From Christensenella sp. UBA1385 (GTDB lineage: Bacteria > Bacillota > Clostridia > Christensenellales > Aristaeellaceae), in NCBI GenBank assembly GCA_002305755.1, contig DBQV01000008.1, forward strand, positions 1-61,937: a stretch of 61,937 bases of DNA, read 5' to 3'. This document shows positions 43,781 through 52,100 of this stretch, piece by piece. Numbering within the stretch: position 1 is the first letter of the stretch; the number at the start of each line of letters is the position of its first letter. The position numbers were made by a program, and so were the translations under genes. Under the pieces are notes generated by a model. The model saw only the letters and a program-made list of their open reading frames with translations. It did not search any database and was not told the DNA's origin.

Positions 43781-44191
43781 CTAACCCACCTTGGCACCCG
43801 CGTCCGCCCGCTCGTATACCAGCCGCGCATCGCGCCGGCGGCCGTGGATCAGCAGCCAGCTGGCCAGCAGGGCGATGCCGCCGCCCATGGTGAGGCAGAG
43901 GCGGAAGTCCATGACCTCGCCCAGCAGGCCGATCAGCAGCGAAAAGACGGCGGAGCCCGCCGTGATCATCACGCCGTCCAGGGCGTTCGCCCGTGCGCGC
44001 AGGTTTTCGGGGATGTAGCGCTGCACGGCGGCGCTGCGCAGGATAGCGCTGTTGCTGCCCAGAAAGCCGCACAGGCCGCGGTTGACCAGCATCAAAGGGT
44101 AGCTCACCGCGCAGATGCCGCGGCACAGGTCCTGCTGGCTACAGCTGCGGTGCAGCCGCTCGCGCAGGATCAGGGCAGCCTGGTAGTTCAT
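43781..44191 (-). pseudogene. MFS transporter remnant with an internal deletion
   Basis: 136 codons behind a good SD (AAGGAG). The first about 16 residues (MNYQAALILRERLHRS) look like an MFS cytoplasmic N-terminus. They are followed directly by what are normally the last two to three helices, with the inter-helix motif VQRYIPENLRARANALDG. A normal MFS protein is about 400 residues, so about 250 codons are missing although the frame stays open. It could still make a small membrane protein, but not a transporter. It lies in the same operon as the frameshifted VOC gene. Confidence 0.65.
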
Positions 44192-44209
44192 GGCGTTCTC
44201 CTTGCCCGG

Positions 44210-44550
44210 CTATTTCTGCACCACGCAGAACGGGTTGCCGTCCGGATCTTCCAGCACCACATAGTCGGCCCCTCAGGATAGCGCCAGCTCTTGCGCCGCG
44301 CGCCGAGGGCCAGCAGGCGCTCCACCTCGGCGGCCTGATCCTCGCAGAACAGGTCGATATGGTGCCGCCTGGCGCGCGGGGAGGAAACAAGGCTGAGAGA
44401 AAGCTGCAGGCCCGGTCCCTCCCTGGGGATCAGGATAGCCCAGTCCTCGGAGGCGGGATATTTGAGGCGGTAATGAAGGGCCTCGCTCCAGAAACGCACG
44501 GCGCGCGGCACATCGCTGACGCCCCAGACAACGGAACCGATTTGCAGCAT
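44210..44550 (-). pseudogene. VOC (glyoxalase/bleomycin-resistance) family protein with a frameshift
   Basis: The frame starts at the ATG at 44550 behind AAGGAG and reads MLQIGSVVWGVSDVPRAVRF...HHIDLFC as a normal VOC domain up to RYPEG. There a run of four G (44269-44272, minus strand) shifts the frame; one more base restores ADYVVLEDPDGNPFCVVQK and a stop at 44210. The total length of 341 is one short of a multiple of three. Either a real single-base deletion or a homopolymer sequencing error. Such proteins bind or modify small toxic compounds; no substrate can be given. Confidence 0.75.
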
Positions 44551-44644
44551 TTCACTTCTCCTTCTTGAAGGCCCGGCGTAGGACGCTTTGCCGGCGCTTG
44601 GCCATACTCTTTTTTTCTCTCTCCATGCCCTGCACGCTTTCTGC

Positions 44645-44674
44645 ACTATAGCGCAAATACGGAGGGAAAGGCAA
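44645..44674 (-). promoter_or_regulatory. Promoter of the VOC/MFS remnant pair
   Basis: Minus strand: TTGCCT (44674-44669), 18 bases, TATAGT (44650-44645). Within the 322-bp gap 44551-44872 this and the promoter at 44814 are all that I can support. A 17-codon basic micro-frame (44552-44605) overlaps the VOC SD, but is too short to call. Confidence 0.5.
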
Positions 44675-44813
44675 GGCGGGAAGCGCGGCCTGAAAGAAGG
44701 ACCGGCCTTGGCAGATCTTCACCCCGCGATTGGCGGGTTTTCGCTGGGGCAGAGGGCCGCACGCCTCGCAAATTTTCGCCCAAAGTGCGCAAGAAAGCCG
44801 CGCGGCCCGCGGC

Positions 44814-44841
44814 TTGTGGGCAGAGTGCCGCGTGCTATAAT
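44814..44841 (+). promoter_or_regulatory. Promoter of the GpsA-like gene
   Basis: TTGTGG (44814-44819), 16 bases, TATAAT (44836-44841), about 30 bases before the ATG. Confidence 0.6.
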
Positions 44842-44872
44842 ACGGACAGAAAGAAAAACGAGGGGGAACAGT

Positions 44873-45907
44873 ATGAGCGTGATCACGATCGTGGGCGCGG
44901 GCATGATGGGCTCGGCCATGGCCTTCCCGGCACGGGCCAAGGGGCACGAGGTGCGGCTGGTGGGCACGCCGCTGGACAGGGAGATCATCGATCAGGCCCG
45001 GCAGACGGGCCGCCACATCACCCTGAAGCGGCAGCTGCCGGAGGGTGTGAAATATTATCAGATCGAGGGCCTGGAGGAGGCGCTGCGCGGGGCGGATCTG
45101 CTGATCGGCGGCGTGAGCAGCATGGGGGTGGATTGGTTCTCGCAGAGCGTGATCCCCCGGGTGCCCGCCGGCCTGCCCATCCTCTCGGTGACCAAGGGCA
45201 TGATCGCAGACGGGGCGGGGGAATTCATCTCCTATCCGGAGCTGTACGAGCGCAGGCACCCGGGCAGCGGCATCGCCTTCTGCGCCATCGGAGGCCCCTG
45301 CACCAGCTACGAGCTGGCCGACCGGGACCAGACCCAGGTGTGCTTCTGCGGGCCGGATCTGGCCCTGCTGCGCCGGCTGAAGGCCATGCTGAGCGCGGAC
45401 TGGTATCATATCAGCCTGTCCACGGACGTGCGCGGCGTGGAGTGCGCCGTGGCCCTTAAAAACGCCTACGCGCTGGGTGTGACGCTGGCCGTGGGCCTTT
45501 CCGAAAAGCTGGACGGCAGGCTGCACTACAACTCCCAGGCCGGGCTCTTCGGCCAGAGCGTGCGTGAGATGCGCAGGATACTGCCCCTTTTCGGCGGCAG
45601 CGAGGACAACCTCTATCTGGGCGCGGGCGACCTGTATGTGACCGTGTTCGGCGGGCGCACCCGCATGATCGGCACCCTGCTGGGCAAGGGCGTGCCCATT
45701 GAGGAGGCCAGGAAGGAGCTGGCCGGCATCACGCTGGAATCGCTGGTGATCGCGGGCCGCACCGCCGAGGCCGTGCGCGCCGCCATCCAAGAGGGAAGGG
45801 CGGCGGAAAGCGACTTCCCCCTGCTGCTCTACATCGACCGCCTGCTGCGCGGCGAAAGCGGCGAGGGCATCCCCTGGCAGGATTTCGAGCAGGAGATGGG
45901 GGGCTGA
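44873..45907 (+). CDS. NAD(P)-dependent glycerol-3-phosphate dehydrogenase-like protein
   Basis: 344 residues. The N-terminal Rossmann motif is TIVGAGMMGSAMAFPA. Later SVTKGMI, the catalytic-lysine region CAVALKNAYALGVTLAVGL and GGRTRMIGTLLGKG follow the order seen in GpsA. Differences (SYELADRD in place of the usual PSFA-E, for instance) suggest a divergent paralogue, possibly acting on another phosphorylated or hydroxy acid. It stands alone between its own promoter and a bidirectional terminator. Confidence 0.75.
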   Translation: MSVITIVGAGMMGSAMAFPARAKGHEVRLVGTPLDREIIDQARQTGRHITLKRQLPEGVKYYQIEGLEEALRGADLLIGGVSSMGVDWFSQSVIPRVPAGLPILSVTKGMIADGAGEFISYPELYERRHPGSGIAFCAIGGPCTSYELADRDQTQVCFCGPDLALLRRLKAMLSADWYHISLSTDVRGVECAVALKNAYALGVTLAVGLSEKLDGRLHYNSQAGLFGQSVREMRRILPLFGGSEDNLYLGAGDLYVTVFGGRTRMIGTLLGKGVPIEEARKELAGITLESLVIAGRTAEAVRAAIQEGRAAESDFPLLLYIDRLLRGESGEGIPWQDFEQEMGG

Positions 45908-46065
45908 AAGCCGCTGCGGTCGCGTCGGCCCCCCGATAACTGCGTTTGTCAACGGGAAGGAACCCGCCCTCTTATACCAGCTCAAACCTTGGTGCTTTGA
46001 CAGGCCCGCTGCCATGGGAAGAGGCCCGGGCGCGCCGCGGGATCGATAGGTGCTTGACCCTAAAT

Positions 46066-46100
46066 AAAAGGACAGGAAACATCGCGCTTCCTGTCCTTTT
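46066..46100. terminator. Bidirectional terminator
   Basis: AAAAGGACAGGAA pairs perfectly with TTCCTGTCCTTTT over 13 bp with a 9-nt loop. It serves the GpsA-like gene and the convergent QueD-like gene. Confidence 0.9.
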
Positions 46101-46119
46101 GGTTTGCTGTGGCTTAGGC

Positions 46120-46686
46120 TTACTTCTTTTTATAACCGCACTTGGGGCAGACGCCGTCCTCACCCAGGCGGATGCCGCACAGGGGGCAGCGATCCAGGTG
46201 CAGGCGGGGCTCGTACTCCTGGCTGGCGGCGTTGACGCCGCTGGTGAAGGTGAGCTTGACGATGTTCAGCTTGTCCTTCAGCAGATCGTAGACGATCCTG
46301 ATCATGCCCTCCACGGTCATGGTCTCCTTGGTCACCACCAGGCGGCAGTCCGGGTAGGCGGTGGCCAGCTCGGTCTTGAAGGCCTCGCCCTTCATGGTGT
46401 TCTGCGGCGCGCCGTTCCTGATGCCCTGCTTTTCATACACATCCAGCACGGCGGGCAGCAGCGGGTCGTCCTCGCGCAGCACCAGCGCGTGGTCAAAGTT
46501 TTTCAGCACGTCCCAGGCGGTCTTCTGGATTTCGTTGCAGGGGAAGACCATGTTCACGCCTTCGTTGACGCTGTCCTCCACCTCGATGGTCAGGATGCCG
46601 GTGTGTCCGTGCAGGTATTGGGCTTCGCCCTTAAAGCCGTAAAAGCGGTGCGCATACTGCAGGTCCAGTTTCGTAATGCTTCTCAT
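46120..46686 (-). CDS. QueD/PTPS-like protein lacking the catalytic cysteine, with a C-terminal zinc ribbon
   Basis: 188 residues; QueD is about 120. Zinc ligands H13, H26 and H28 (QYAHRFYGF, YLHGHTGIL) are in place, and FDHALVL and TKETMTVEGMIRIV fit the fold. QueD normally has CGRLHGH, whereas here the same place reads AQYLHGH, so the cysteine that attacks the pterin is missing. The last 25 residues are a zinc ribbon (CPLCGIRLGEDGVCPKCG). It probably binds a pterin-like substrate or has a changed reaction. The start at 46686 is behind GAAGGAGG. Confidence 0.8.
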   Translation of the reverse strand: MRSITKLDLQYAHRFYGFKGEAQYLHGHTGILTIEVEDSVNEGVNMVFPCNEIQKTAWDVLKNFDHALVLREDDPLLPAVLDVYEKQGIRNGAPQNTMKGEAFKTELATAYPDCRLVVTKETMTVEGMIRIVYDLLKDKLNIVKLTFTSGVNAASQEYEPRLHLDRCPLCGIRLGEDGVCPKCGYKKK

Positions 46687-46750
46687 ACAGTTCCTCCTTC
46701 GATATGATGTTGGGGCTCTGCCCCGGAGTCCCATGGCATGGTCAAACAGC

Positions 46751-46817
46751 TGACAGGCCTCGCACGCCGCGTTCCGGAGCGTTAATGAGAATATATACTA
46801 ATAATAGAGGCCTGTCA
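46751..46817. repeat. 11-bp inverted repeat overlapping the QueD-like gene promoter
   Basis: TGACAGGCCTC (46751-46761) and GAGGCCTGTCA (46807-46817) are exact inverted copies 45 bp apart. The right copy covers the -35 box, the left lies in the leader. This fits a looping operator or a leader fold. Confidence 0.5.
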
Positions 46818-46818
46818 A
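46790..46818 (-). promoter_or_regulatory. Promoter of the QueD-like gene
   Basis: Minus strand: TTGACA (46818-46813), 17 bases, TATATT (46795-46790), giving a leader of about 97 nt. Confidence 0.75.
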
Positions 46819-46843
46819 GCGGTCCGTTCTGCGCGGACATAAG

Positions 46844-46872
46844 AAAAAGGCCCCCGGCCGCGGCCGAAGGGG
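46844..46872 (-). terminator. Terminator of the MalT-like gene
   Basis: On the minus strand a GC-rich stem around GGCCGCGGCC with outer CCCC/GGGG is followed by TTTTTC. Confidence 0.55.
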
Positions 46873-46905
46873 AAGAGAGCCGCCGTCATGGGGGGACGGG
46901 GCGGT

Positions 46906-49419
46906 TTATAGATGCTTGAGTCTCTCCATCAGGTGCACGCGCCGGTCGATGTCCAGCTTATTGAAGATGCGCTTCATGTGGTTCTTCACCGTGCTCTCGG
47001 TCACGAACAGGCGGTCGGCGATCTCCTGGTTGCGCAGGCCCAGGGCGGCCAGCTCGGCCACCTCGCGCTCGCGCTTGCTCAGGCCCGCGGGCAGGTGCTG
47101 CTCGATCAGCTTCTGCACCGGGTGACCGGAGGAGGAAGAGGAGGAGAAGCTGTACCGGGGGGCGCTCATGATGGCCCTCACATCCTGGGCGCAGGGGCCG
47201 TCCGCCAGCTGATCCAGCACGGGGCGCAGCTTATCCCGGTGTTGCACGATCATGGCGATCAGGCCGTCCGGGCGGGCGAGATCCAGCGCCTTTTCAAGCC
47301 ATTGCGCCGCCTCCTGCGGCTGGCCCGCGTCGGCCAGGTGCAGCGCGATCGCCGTGCAGATCAGCAGCTTCATGCCGATGCCGCCTATGGAGGAATAGTT
47401 TTGCAGCGCGGCCGTCATGGCGGGCGCGATCTGCCGTTCATAACCGCCGATCGACAGCTCCGCCACCCGTGCATAGAGGCCAAGGCGCGCCAAAGCGGAG
47501 TTGCCCTTGGGCAGCAGGTGGGCCACGGGCTCCCACCTGTCCAGCACGCCGTACTCCAGCATCTGCGCCAGGATGAGGGCGCGCGTGGTCTCCAGCATGG
47601 CGCGCAGCAGGGCGGTGCCCTGCAGGGCGGGGAAGGCCTTGGCCGTGGTCTCCAGATAGCTGATGGCCTGCTGGATACGGTCAAGATCGGCCAGCGCCAG
47701 GCCGTTTCTGGCGCTCAGCAGGGCGACGCCGAAGGCCACCATTGGCTCCTGCGAGCGCTCCGCCAGTGCGGCGGCGGCCAGGGCATACTGTTCGGACAGC
47801 TCATACTGGCAGCGCATGTGGGCCAGCTCGGCCTGATAGAGAAAAAAGACGCCCTTGCCGCGTGAGCCGCCCACGCGGGATATGGATTCGCGCAGCGCGT
47901 TCATCTCCCGCGCCACCGTGTCGGCCTGACCGGGCTGCCTGTACAGCATGTACCAGGGCGATGGGCAGCCAAACAGGTAAGGCTCCTCCTGCGGGATGAC
48001 CTGCGAGGAGCCTTTCAGGTATTTTTCCGCCTTGCGCAGCGTCCGGTTCATGGATGAAATATCCGGCAGCTGGCTCACCATGCCGACCACCAGCCATTCG
48101 CCGTAGAGCGCGGGCGTGTCGTCCGGGGTGATCCACTCGGCCAGCTGGGTCATCAGACGGCGGCTGGCGGGCAGGTTGCCGCAGCCGATCAGCTGGTAGG
48201 CGATGCGCAGCATGGAGAGCGGATAGGTCTTCTTGATGCCGCGGGGGCAGCGCTCCGCGATGTCCTGGATGATCTGCTCGTAGCTGTACTCGCCGCAGCG
48301 GGAAAAAGCCAGCAGTTTGAGATCCAGCGAGAGGATGGCCCCGTAGTCCTTCACCTCGTAGTAGCAGCCGATGGCGCCTGTCAGGTCGCCCCGATCCAGC
48401 ATCCGGCGCGCGCAGCGGCGGCATATCTCCCGCCGCAGGGGCAGACCCAGCGTGCGCAGCCGCCGATAGAGGAACCTCTTCAGCGCCGGATGGGGCGAGA
48501 GCGTGCGCAGGTCCTTATCCTCCCGCACCAGGGGCAGGCTGCGCAGGCGGTTGTAGCTGTCCTCCGGCCTGACGGCCGGCGCGCAGAGCGCGGCCAGATC
48601 CGCCATATCCACCCTGTCGAAAAAGGCCAGGCACTGCACGGCGTCCAGAGACTGCGCTTCGGGCAGGGCGGCGGTCAGAGCCGCCAGCGCGCCAGCCACG
48701 GGCGGCTCGCCGCGCACGGCGCCCAGCGACAGGCAGCTTTGCAGATGGGTGCGTATCGGCAGGGGCCAGCCCATGGTGGCCTCCAGGATCCTGTTGACTT
48801 CAGGCGGGCCGAGGGCCAGCCCGTGTTCGGAGAAGTAACTTTCAATATCACCGCGGTCAAATAAAAGCTGCTCCGCGCGGATCCAGTACATGGGCAGATG
48901 CTCATAGTAAGCCGAGTGGAGCAGCGAAAGGTTCCTGGCGATCAGCACCACGTGCAGGCGCTGATCGGAATGCGTCATCAGGGAGGAGGCGAACACGGTG
49001 TCCAGCCTGCAGCCGATCAGATGGTAGTCGTCGATGATCAGCCAGCGCTCGCCCCGCCCGGCGGGGGACAGACCGCGCAGCAGCGCGATGGCCTGCGGCC
49101 AGTGGCTCAGGTCGCCGGGGTCCAGCCGTCGCAGCGCGCGGCCCGTGGCGGCGCTTACCAGCGCGATGGCATCGCAGAAGGCGTCCCAGGGCCTGTCCGT
49201 ATCCGCAGCGGTGCAGCTGTACCAGAGGCAGCGGTCGGTGCCGGCCTTCTTTTCCAGAAGGCGCGCCGCGGCGGTCTTGCCGTAGGCGGCCGGGGCCACG
49301 ATGGCGGCGGCGCTTTGCTGCAGAGCAAGGTCGAGGCTCTGCCTCAGCTGCTCGGACGCATAATAAAACCGATCGGATTCCAGCACCGGGCTGCCTCCCT
49401 CGCGTATGATTTCGGTCAT
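46906..49419 (-). CDS. MalT-like LuxR-family transcriptional regulator
   Basis: 837 residues. A STAND-type ATPase occupies the first third (P-loop APAAYGKT, Walker B WLIIDDYH), a long TPR-like helical region the middle, and a LuxR helix-turn-helix the C-terminus (LSKREREVAELAALGLRNQEIA, ESTVKNHMKRIFNKL). MalT relatives are ATP-dependent activators triggered by a small ligand, often a sugar. No obvious target lies next to it. The promoter puts the start point only about five bases before the ATG, so the message may be nearly leaderless. Confidence 0.88.
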   Translation of the reverse strand: MTEIIREGGSPVLESDRFYYASEQLRQSLDLALQQSAAAIVAPAAYGKTAAARLLEKKAGTDRCLWYSCTAADTDRPWDAFCDAIALVSAATGRALRRLDPGDLSHWPQAIALLRGLSPAGRGERWLIIDDYHLIGCRLDTVFASSLMTHSDQRLHVVLIARNLSLLHSAYYEHLPMYWIRAEQLLFDRGDIESYFSEHGLALGPPEVNRILEATMGWPLPIRTHLQSCLSLGAVRGEPPVAGALAALTAALPEAQSLDAVQCLAFFDRVDMADLAALCAPAVRPEDSYNRLRSLPLVREDKDLRTLSPHPALKRFLYRRLRTLGLPLRREICRRCARRMLDRGDLTGAIGCYYEVKDYGAILSLDLKLLAFSRCGEYSYEQIIQDIAERCPRGIKKTYPLSMLRIAYQLIGCGNLPASRRLMTQLAEWITPDDTPALYGEWLVVGMVSQLPDISSMNRTLRKAEKYLKGSSQVIPQEEPYLFGCPSPWYMLYRQPGQADTVAREMNALRESISRVGGSRGKGVFFLYQAELAHMRCQYELSEQYALAAAALAERSQEPMVAFGVALLSARNGLALADLDRIQQAISYLETTAKAFPALQGTALLRAMLETTRALILAQMLEYGVLDRWEPVAHLLPKGNSALARLGLYARVAELSIGGYERQIAPAMTAALQNYSSIGGIGMKLLICTAIALHLADAGQPQEAAQWLEKALDLARPDGLIAMIVQHRDKLRPVLDQLADGPCAQDVRAIMSAPRYSFSSSSSSGHPVQKLIEQHLPAGLSKREREVAELAALGLRNQEIADRLFVTESTVKNHMKRIFNKLDIDRRVHLMERLKHL

Positions 49420-49430
49420 TCTTTTTCTAT

Positions 49431-49459
49431 ATTATATCCGAAATGGCGGGAGGAGGCAA
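49431..49459 (-). promoter_or_regulatory. Promoter of the MalT-like gene
   Basis: Minus strand: TTGCCT (49459-49454), 17 bases, TATAAT (49436-49431). Confidence 0.6.
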
Positions 49460-49478
49460 CCGTTTTCAAAAGCGGGTT

Positions 49479-50279
49479 TTACAGGTAGGGGATCATATCC
49501 GCCAGCCGGCCGAAGACCAGATCGGGCTTGCGCTCGGCCGCGGCCAGCATGCCCCCGTCCGTCTCGCCGCTCATCACCAGGATGCCGCACATGCCGCTCC
49601 TGAGCGCGGTCTCCACATCCGTGTACAACCGGTCGCCCACCATGGCCAGGCTGGCCGCCGGAAGACCCGTCAGACGCATGGCCTCGCCCGCGATGTAGGC
49701 GTTGGGCTTGCCGATCACTACGTCGGGCCGGCGGCCCGTGCTGGCCTCGATGAAGGCGATGATGGCCCCGATATCGGGCGCGAAGCCATCCTCCGTGGGG
49801 CAGTTGAAATCCGGGTGCGTGGCGATGTAGGGCAGGCCGCGGCGCACAAAGCCGCAGACCTCGTTCATCTTTTTGTAGTCAAGCTCCGTGTCGTAGGCGA
49901 TCAGCACGTAGTCGGGCCGCTCGTTGTCGATCGCAAGGCCCATGCCCTCCAGCTCCTGCCGCAGGATATGATTGCCCAGCAGGTAGGCCCTTTTGCCCGG
50001 CAGCTCGTGCAGGGCGTAGCGGCAGGCGGCCTGCCCGCTGGTGAGTACCTTCAGGAAGGGCTCGCGCACGCCCATGCGCCGCAGCTTGTCTGCATAGTGA
50101 TCGGCCGAGCGGGAGGAGTTGTTGGTCAGGAACATCACCCCGCGGCCCGTGCGCTCCGCCGCGTCCAGAAAGGCCAGCGAGCCCTCCAGCAGCCGGTTGC
50201 CCAGGTAAAAGGTGCCGTCCATATCCAGCAGAAAGCAGCGTACCCGGGAAAGCCTCTCCCTGATCTCAGTCTCGTTCAC
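49479..50279 (-). CDS. HAD-IIA family phosphatase, AraL/NagD-like
   Basis: 266 residues from the GTG at 50279 (AAGGAG six bases upstream). HAD motifs: nucleophile D19 and D21 in LLDMDGTFY, TNNSSRS (motif II), a lysine in VIGKPNAYI and GDRLYTDVETAL (motif III/IV). The C2a cap is typical of NagD/AraL. It overlaps the araB gene by 14 bases. In Bacillus subtilis araL is in the arabinose operon with araB and araM, which matches this neighbourhood; AraL removes phosphate from accumulated sugar phosphates. Confidence 0.88.
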   Translation of the reverse strand: MNETEIRERLSRVRCFLLDMDGTFYLGNRLLEGSLAFLDAAERTGRGVMFLTNNSSRSADHYADKLRRMGVREPFLKVLTSGQAACRYALHELPGKRAYLLGNHILRQELEGMGLAIDNERPDYVLIAYDTELDYKKMNEVCGFVRRGLPYIATHPDFNCPTEDGFAPDIGAIIAFIEASTGRRPDVVIGKPNAYIAGEAMRLTGLPAASLAMVGDRLYTDVETALRSGMCGILVMSGETDGGMLAAAERKPDLVFGRLADMIPYL

Positions 50280-51960
50280 CCGTTTCTCCTTCCTTATGCC
50301 CGGCAGCCTCACGCGCCAGCGCGGACAGGCGCTTCATCACGTCCCACTCCCCGCGGCCGAAGGCATCGTGCAGCCGCGCGTATTCCCGGTACAGCCGGCC
50401 GTACACCGCGCCGGCTTCCCTGCCTGGGTGGTATTCCCGCTCGGGCGGCGAGCCCATGTGCCGCGCGGCCTCCGCGGCGCTGCCGTATCCCCCGCCCCCG
50501 CTGCCCGCGGCGGCCGCCGCCAGCACGGCGCTGCCCAGCGCCCCGCTGTTGCGCGTACCGGGCACGCAGACGGGCATGCCCAGCGTATCCGAAAGGATCT
50601 GCATCAAAAGCGCGTTCTTGTGGCTGATGCCGCCCGTCACCGTCAGGCGGCGCACAGGCAGCCCGTTTTCCCTGTAATTGTCGATGATCGTCCGCGTGCC
50701 GAAGGCTGAAGCCTCCAGCAACGCGCGGTAGATATGTTCGGCCCGCGTGCGCGGCGTCAGGCCCAGGATCAGGCCGCTGAGGTCGCTGTCGGCCAGTATG
50801 GAGCGGTTGCCCCGCCAGAAATCAAGCGCCAGCAGGCCGCTCTCGCCCGGGGCCAGCCGCCCTGCCAGGGCCGTCAGGTGGCTCTGGATGTCGATGCCCT
50901 GCCGCGCTGCCTCCCGGTGATAGCTTTCGGGCGTCAGGTGCCTGGCCACCCAGCCGAAGGCCTCGCCTACGCAGTTCTGCCCCGCCTCATAGCCGAAAAG
51001 ACCCGGCATCATGCCGTCTTTCACCACGCCGCAGATACCGGGCACGGGCAGCGCCCGGTCGCCCAGCATCAGGTGGCAGCCGGAGGTGCCCGCGATGTAG
51101 ACCATGTGGCCGCTCTCCGTTACGCCGCAGCCAGCCACGCTGGCGTGTGCGTCGATCAGACCCACCGCCACGGGGATGCCCGCGGGCAGGCCCAGCCGCT
51201 TTGCCATGGCGGGCAGCAGCCGCCCCGCCATGCTGGCGATGGGCAGCACGGGGCCCGTGAGCTTTTGGCGTGTCAGCTCCTCCAGCCGCGGGTCCAGCGC
51301 GGCGAAGTAGCCCTGCCCGGGCCCGCCGCCCTCAGCCCGCAGGGCCTTGTAGCCCGCCATGGAGGCGCTGCGCAGGGCCCTGCCGCAAAGCTGCTCTGTC
51401 AGCCAGTCGCCCGCCTCGGCAAAGCGGGCCGCCGCGGCAAATACCCGAGGGGCCTCGTCCATCAGCTGCCACAGCTTGGGGTGGGTCCACTGCGCGTCGA
51501 TCCGGTCGCCCAGATAGGGCAGCCAGGGCTCGCCCCGTGCCTGCGCCGCCTCGGTCATACGGTCGGCATAGCGCTGCGGGGCCGCGTGCATCCACAGCAG
51601 GGCATAGGCAAAGGGCTCGCGCGCGAATTCATCCCGCAGGCACAGCGGCCGGCCCTCTGCGTCCAGCGGCAAAAGGGTGCTGGCCGTCACGTCCAGCCCC
51701 AGCGCGATCACATCCCGCGCGGCCTCCGGCGCCTGGGCCAGCGCGTCGCGCACGCTGCGTTCCAGCGCGTAGAGATAGTCGCCTGGGTGCTGCAGGGCAA
51801 AGCCCGGCCCCAGCCGCTCGCCCGCAGGCAGGGCATTTTCCATCACGCCGTGCGGGTACTCGCACTGGCCGCAGGCGATCTCGCGCCCGCTTTCCACCTC
51901 CGCGATCACGGCCCGGGCCGAAAGCGTACCAAAGTCTATTCCGACGGCGCAGCGGGGCAA
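50266..51960 (-). CDS. araB: L-ribulokinase
   Basis: 564 residues from the TTG at 51960 (GGGGAG about eight bases upstream), the normal AraB length. AraB landmarks are AVGIDFGTLSARAVI, LDVTASTLLPLD, LWMHAAPQRYADR and GTSGCHLMLG, with GGISHKNALLMQILSD near the C-terminus. It phosphorylates L-ribulose and is the canonical kinase; another FGGY kinase lies between araA and araD. The open frame extends upstream to 52059, but that part contains the promoter. Confidence 0.92.
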   Translation of the reverse strand: MPRCAVGIDFGTLSARAVIAEVESGREIACGQCEYPHGVMENALPAGERLGPGFALQHPGDYLYALERSVRDALAQAPEAARDVIALGLDVTASTLLPLDAEGRPLCLRDEFAREPFAYALLWMHAAPQRYADRMTEAAQARGEPWLPYLGDRIDAQWTHPKLWQLMDEAPRVFAAAARFAEAGDWLTEQLCGRALRSASMAGYKALRAEGGGPGQGYFAALDPRLEELTRQKLTGPVLPIASMAGRLLPAMAKRLGLPAGIPVAVGLIDAHASVAGCGVTESGHMVYIAGTSGCHLMLGDRALPVPGICGVVKDGMMPGLFGYEAGQNCVGEAFGWVARHLTPESYHREAARQGIDIQSHLTALAGRLAPGESGLLALDFWRGNRSILADSDLSGLILGLTPRTRAEHIYRALLEASAFGTRTIIDNYRENGLPVRRLTVTGGISHKNALLMQILSDTLGMPVCVPGTRNSGALGSAVLAAAAAGSGGGGYGSAAEAARHMGSPPEREYHPGREAGAVYGRLYREYARLHDAFGRGEWDVMKRLSALAREAAGHKEGETGERD

Positions 51961-51981
51961 GCGCTTCTCTCCCCTTTCCAA

Positions 51982-51997
51982 GGGCGGTTTTCCGCCC
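51982..51997 (-). other. Hairpin in the araB leader
   Basis: GGGCGG-TTTT-CCGCCC, a 6-bp stem with a 4-nt loop, 20 nt before the TTG start. It could tune araB translation. Confidence 0.4.
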
Positions 51998-52006
51998 GAT
52001 GCCGAT

Positions 52007-52035
52007 ACATTATCGCTTTTGCTTCCCCTTGGCAA
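52007..52035 (-). promoter_or_regulatory. Promoter of the araB-araL-like operon
   Basis: Minus strand: TTGCCA (52035-52030), 17 bases, TAATGT (52012-52007). Confidence 0.55.
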
Positions 52036-52043
52036 GAGCGCGG

Positions 52044-52072
52044 TTGACAGGTGGCTCATACCGCCTTACCAT
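52044..52072 (+). promoter_or_regulatory. Promoter of the AraM-like gene
   Basis: TTGACA (52044-52049), 17 bases, TACCAT (52067-52072). It is back to back with the araB promoter, so one regulator could control both. Confidence 0.55.
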
Positions 52073-52100
52073 GGGCGCAGCATCTCTCTGAAAGGCGGCC

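Noticed and set aside
44552..44605. 17-codon basic micro-frame (MAKRRQSVLRRAFKKEK) overlapping the VOC gene SD
   Set aside because: Too short and without comparative evidence; it may only reflect the SD sequence. Worth testing only if conserved.
45908..46065. Possible further copy of the palindromic element beginning ATACCAGCTCAAA
   Set aside because: Only about a dozen bases resemble the element end; there is no matching second arm.
46687..46783. preQ1 or THF riboswitch in the QueD-like gene leader
   Set aside because: I could not find the preQ1 core or the THF consensus. Only a small GGGGC/GCCCC hairpin is visible.
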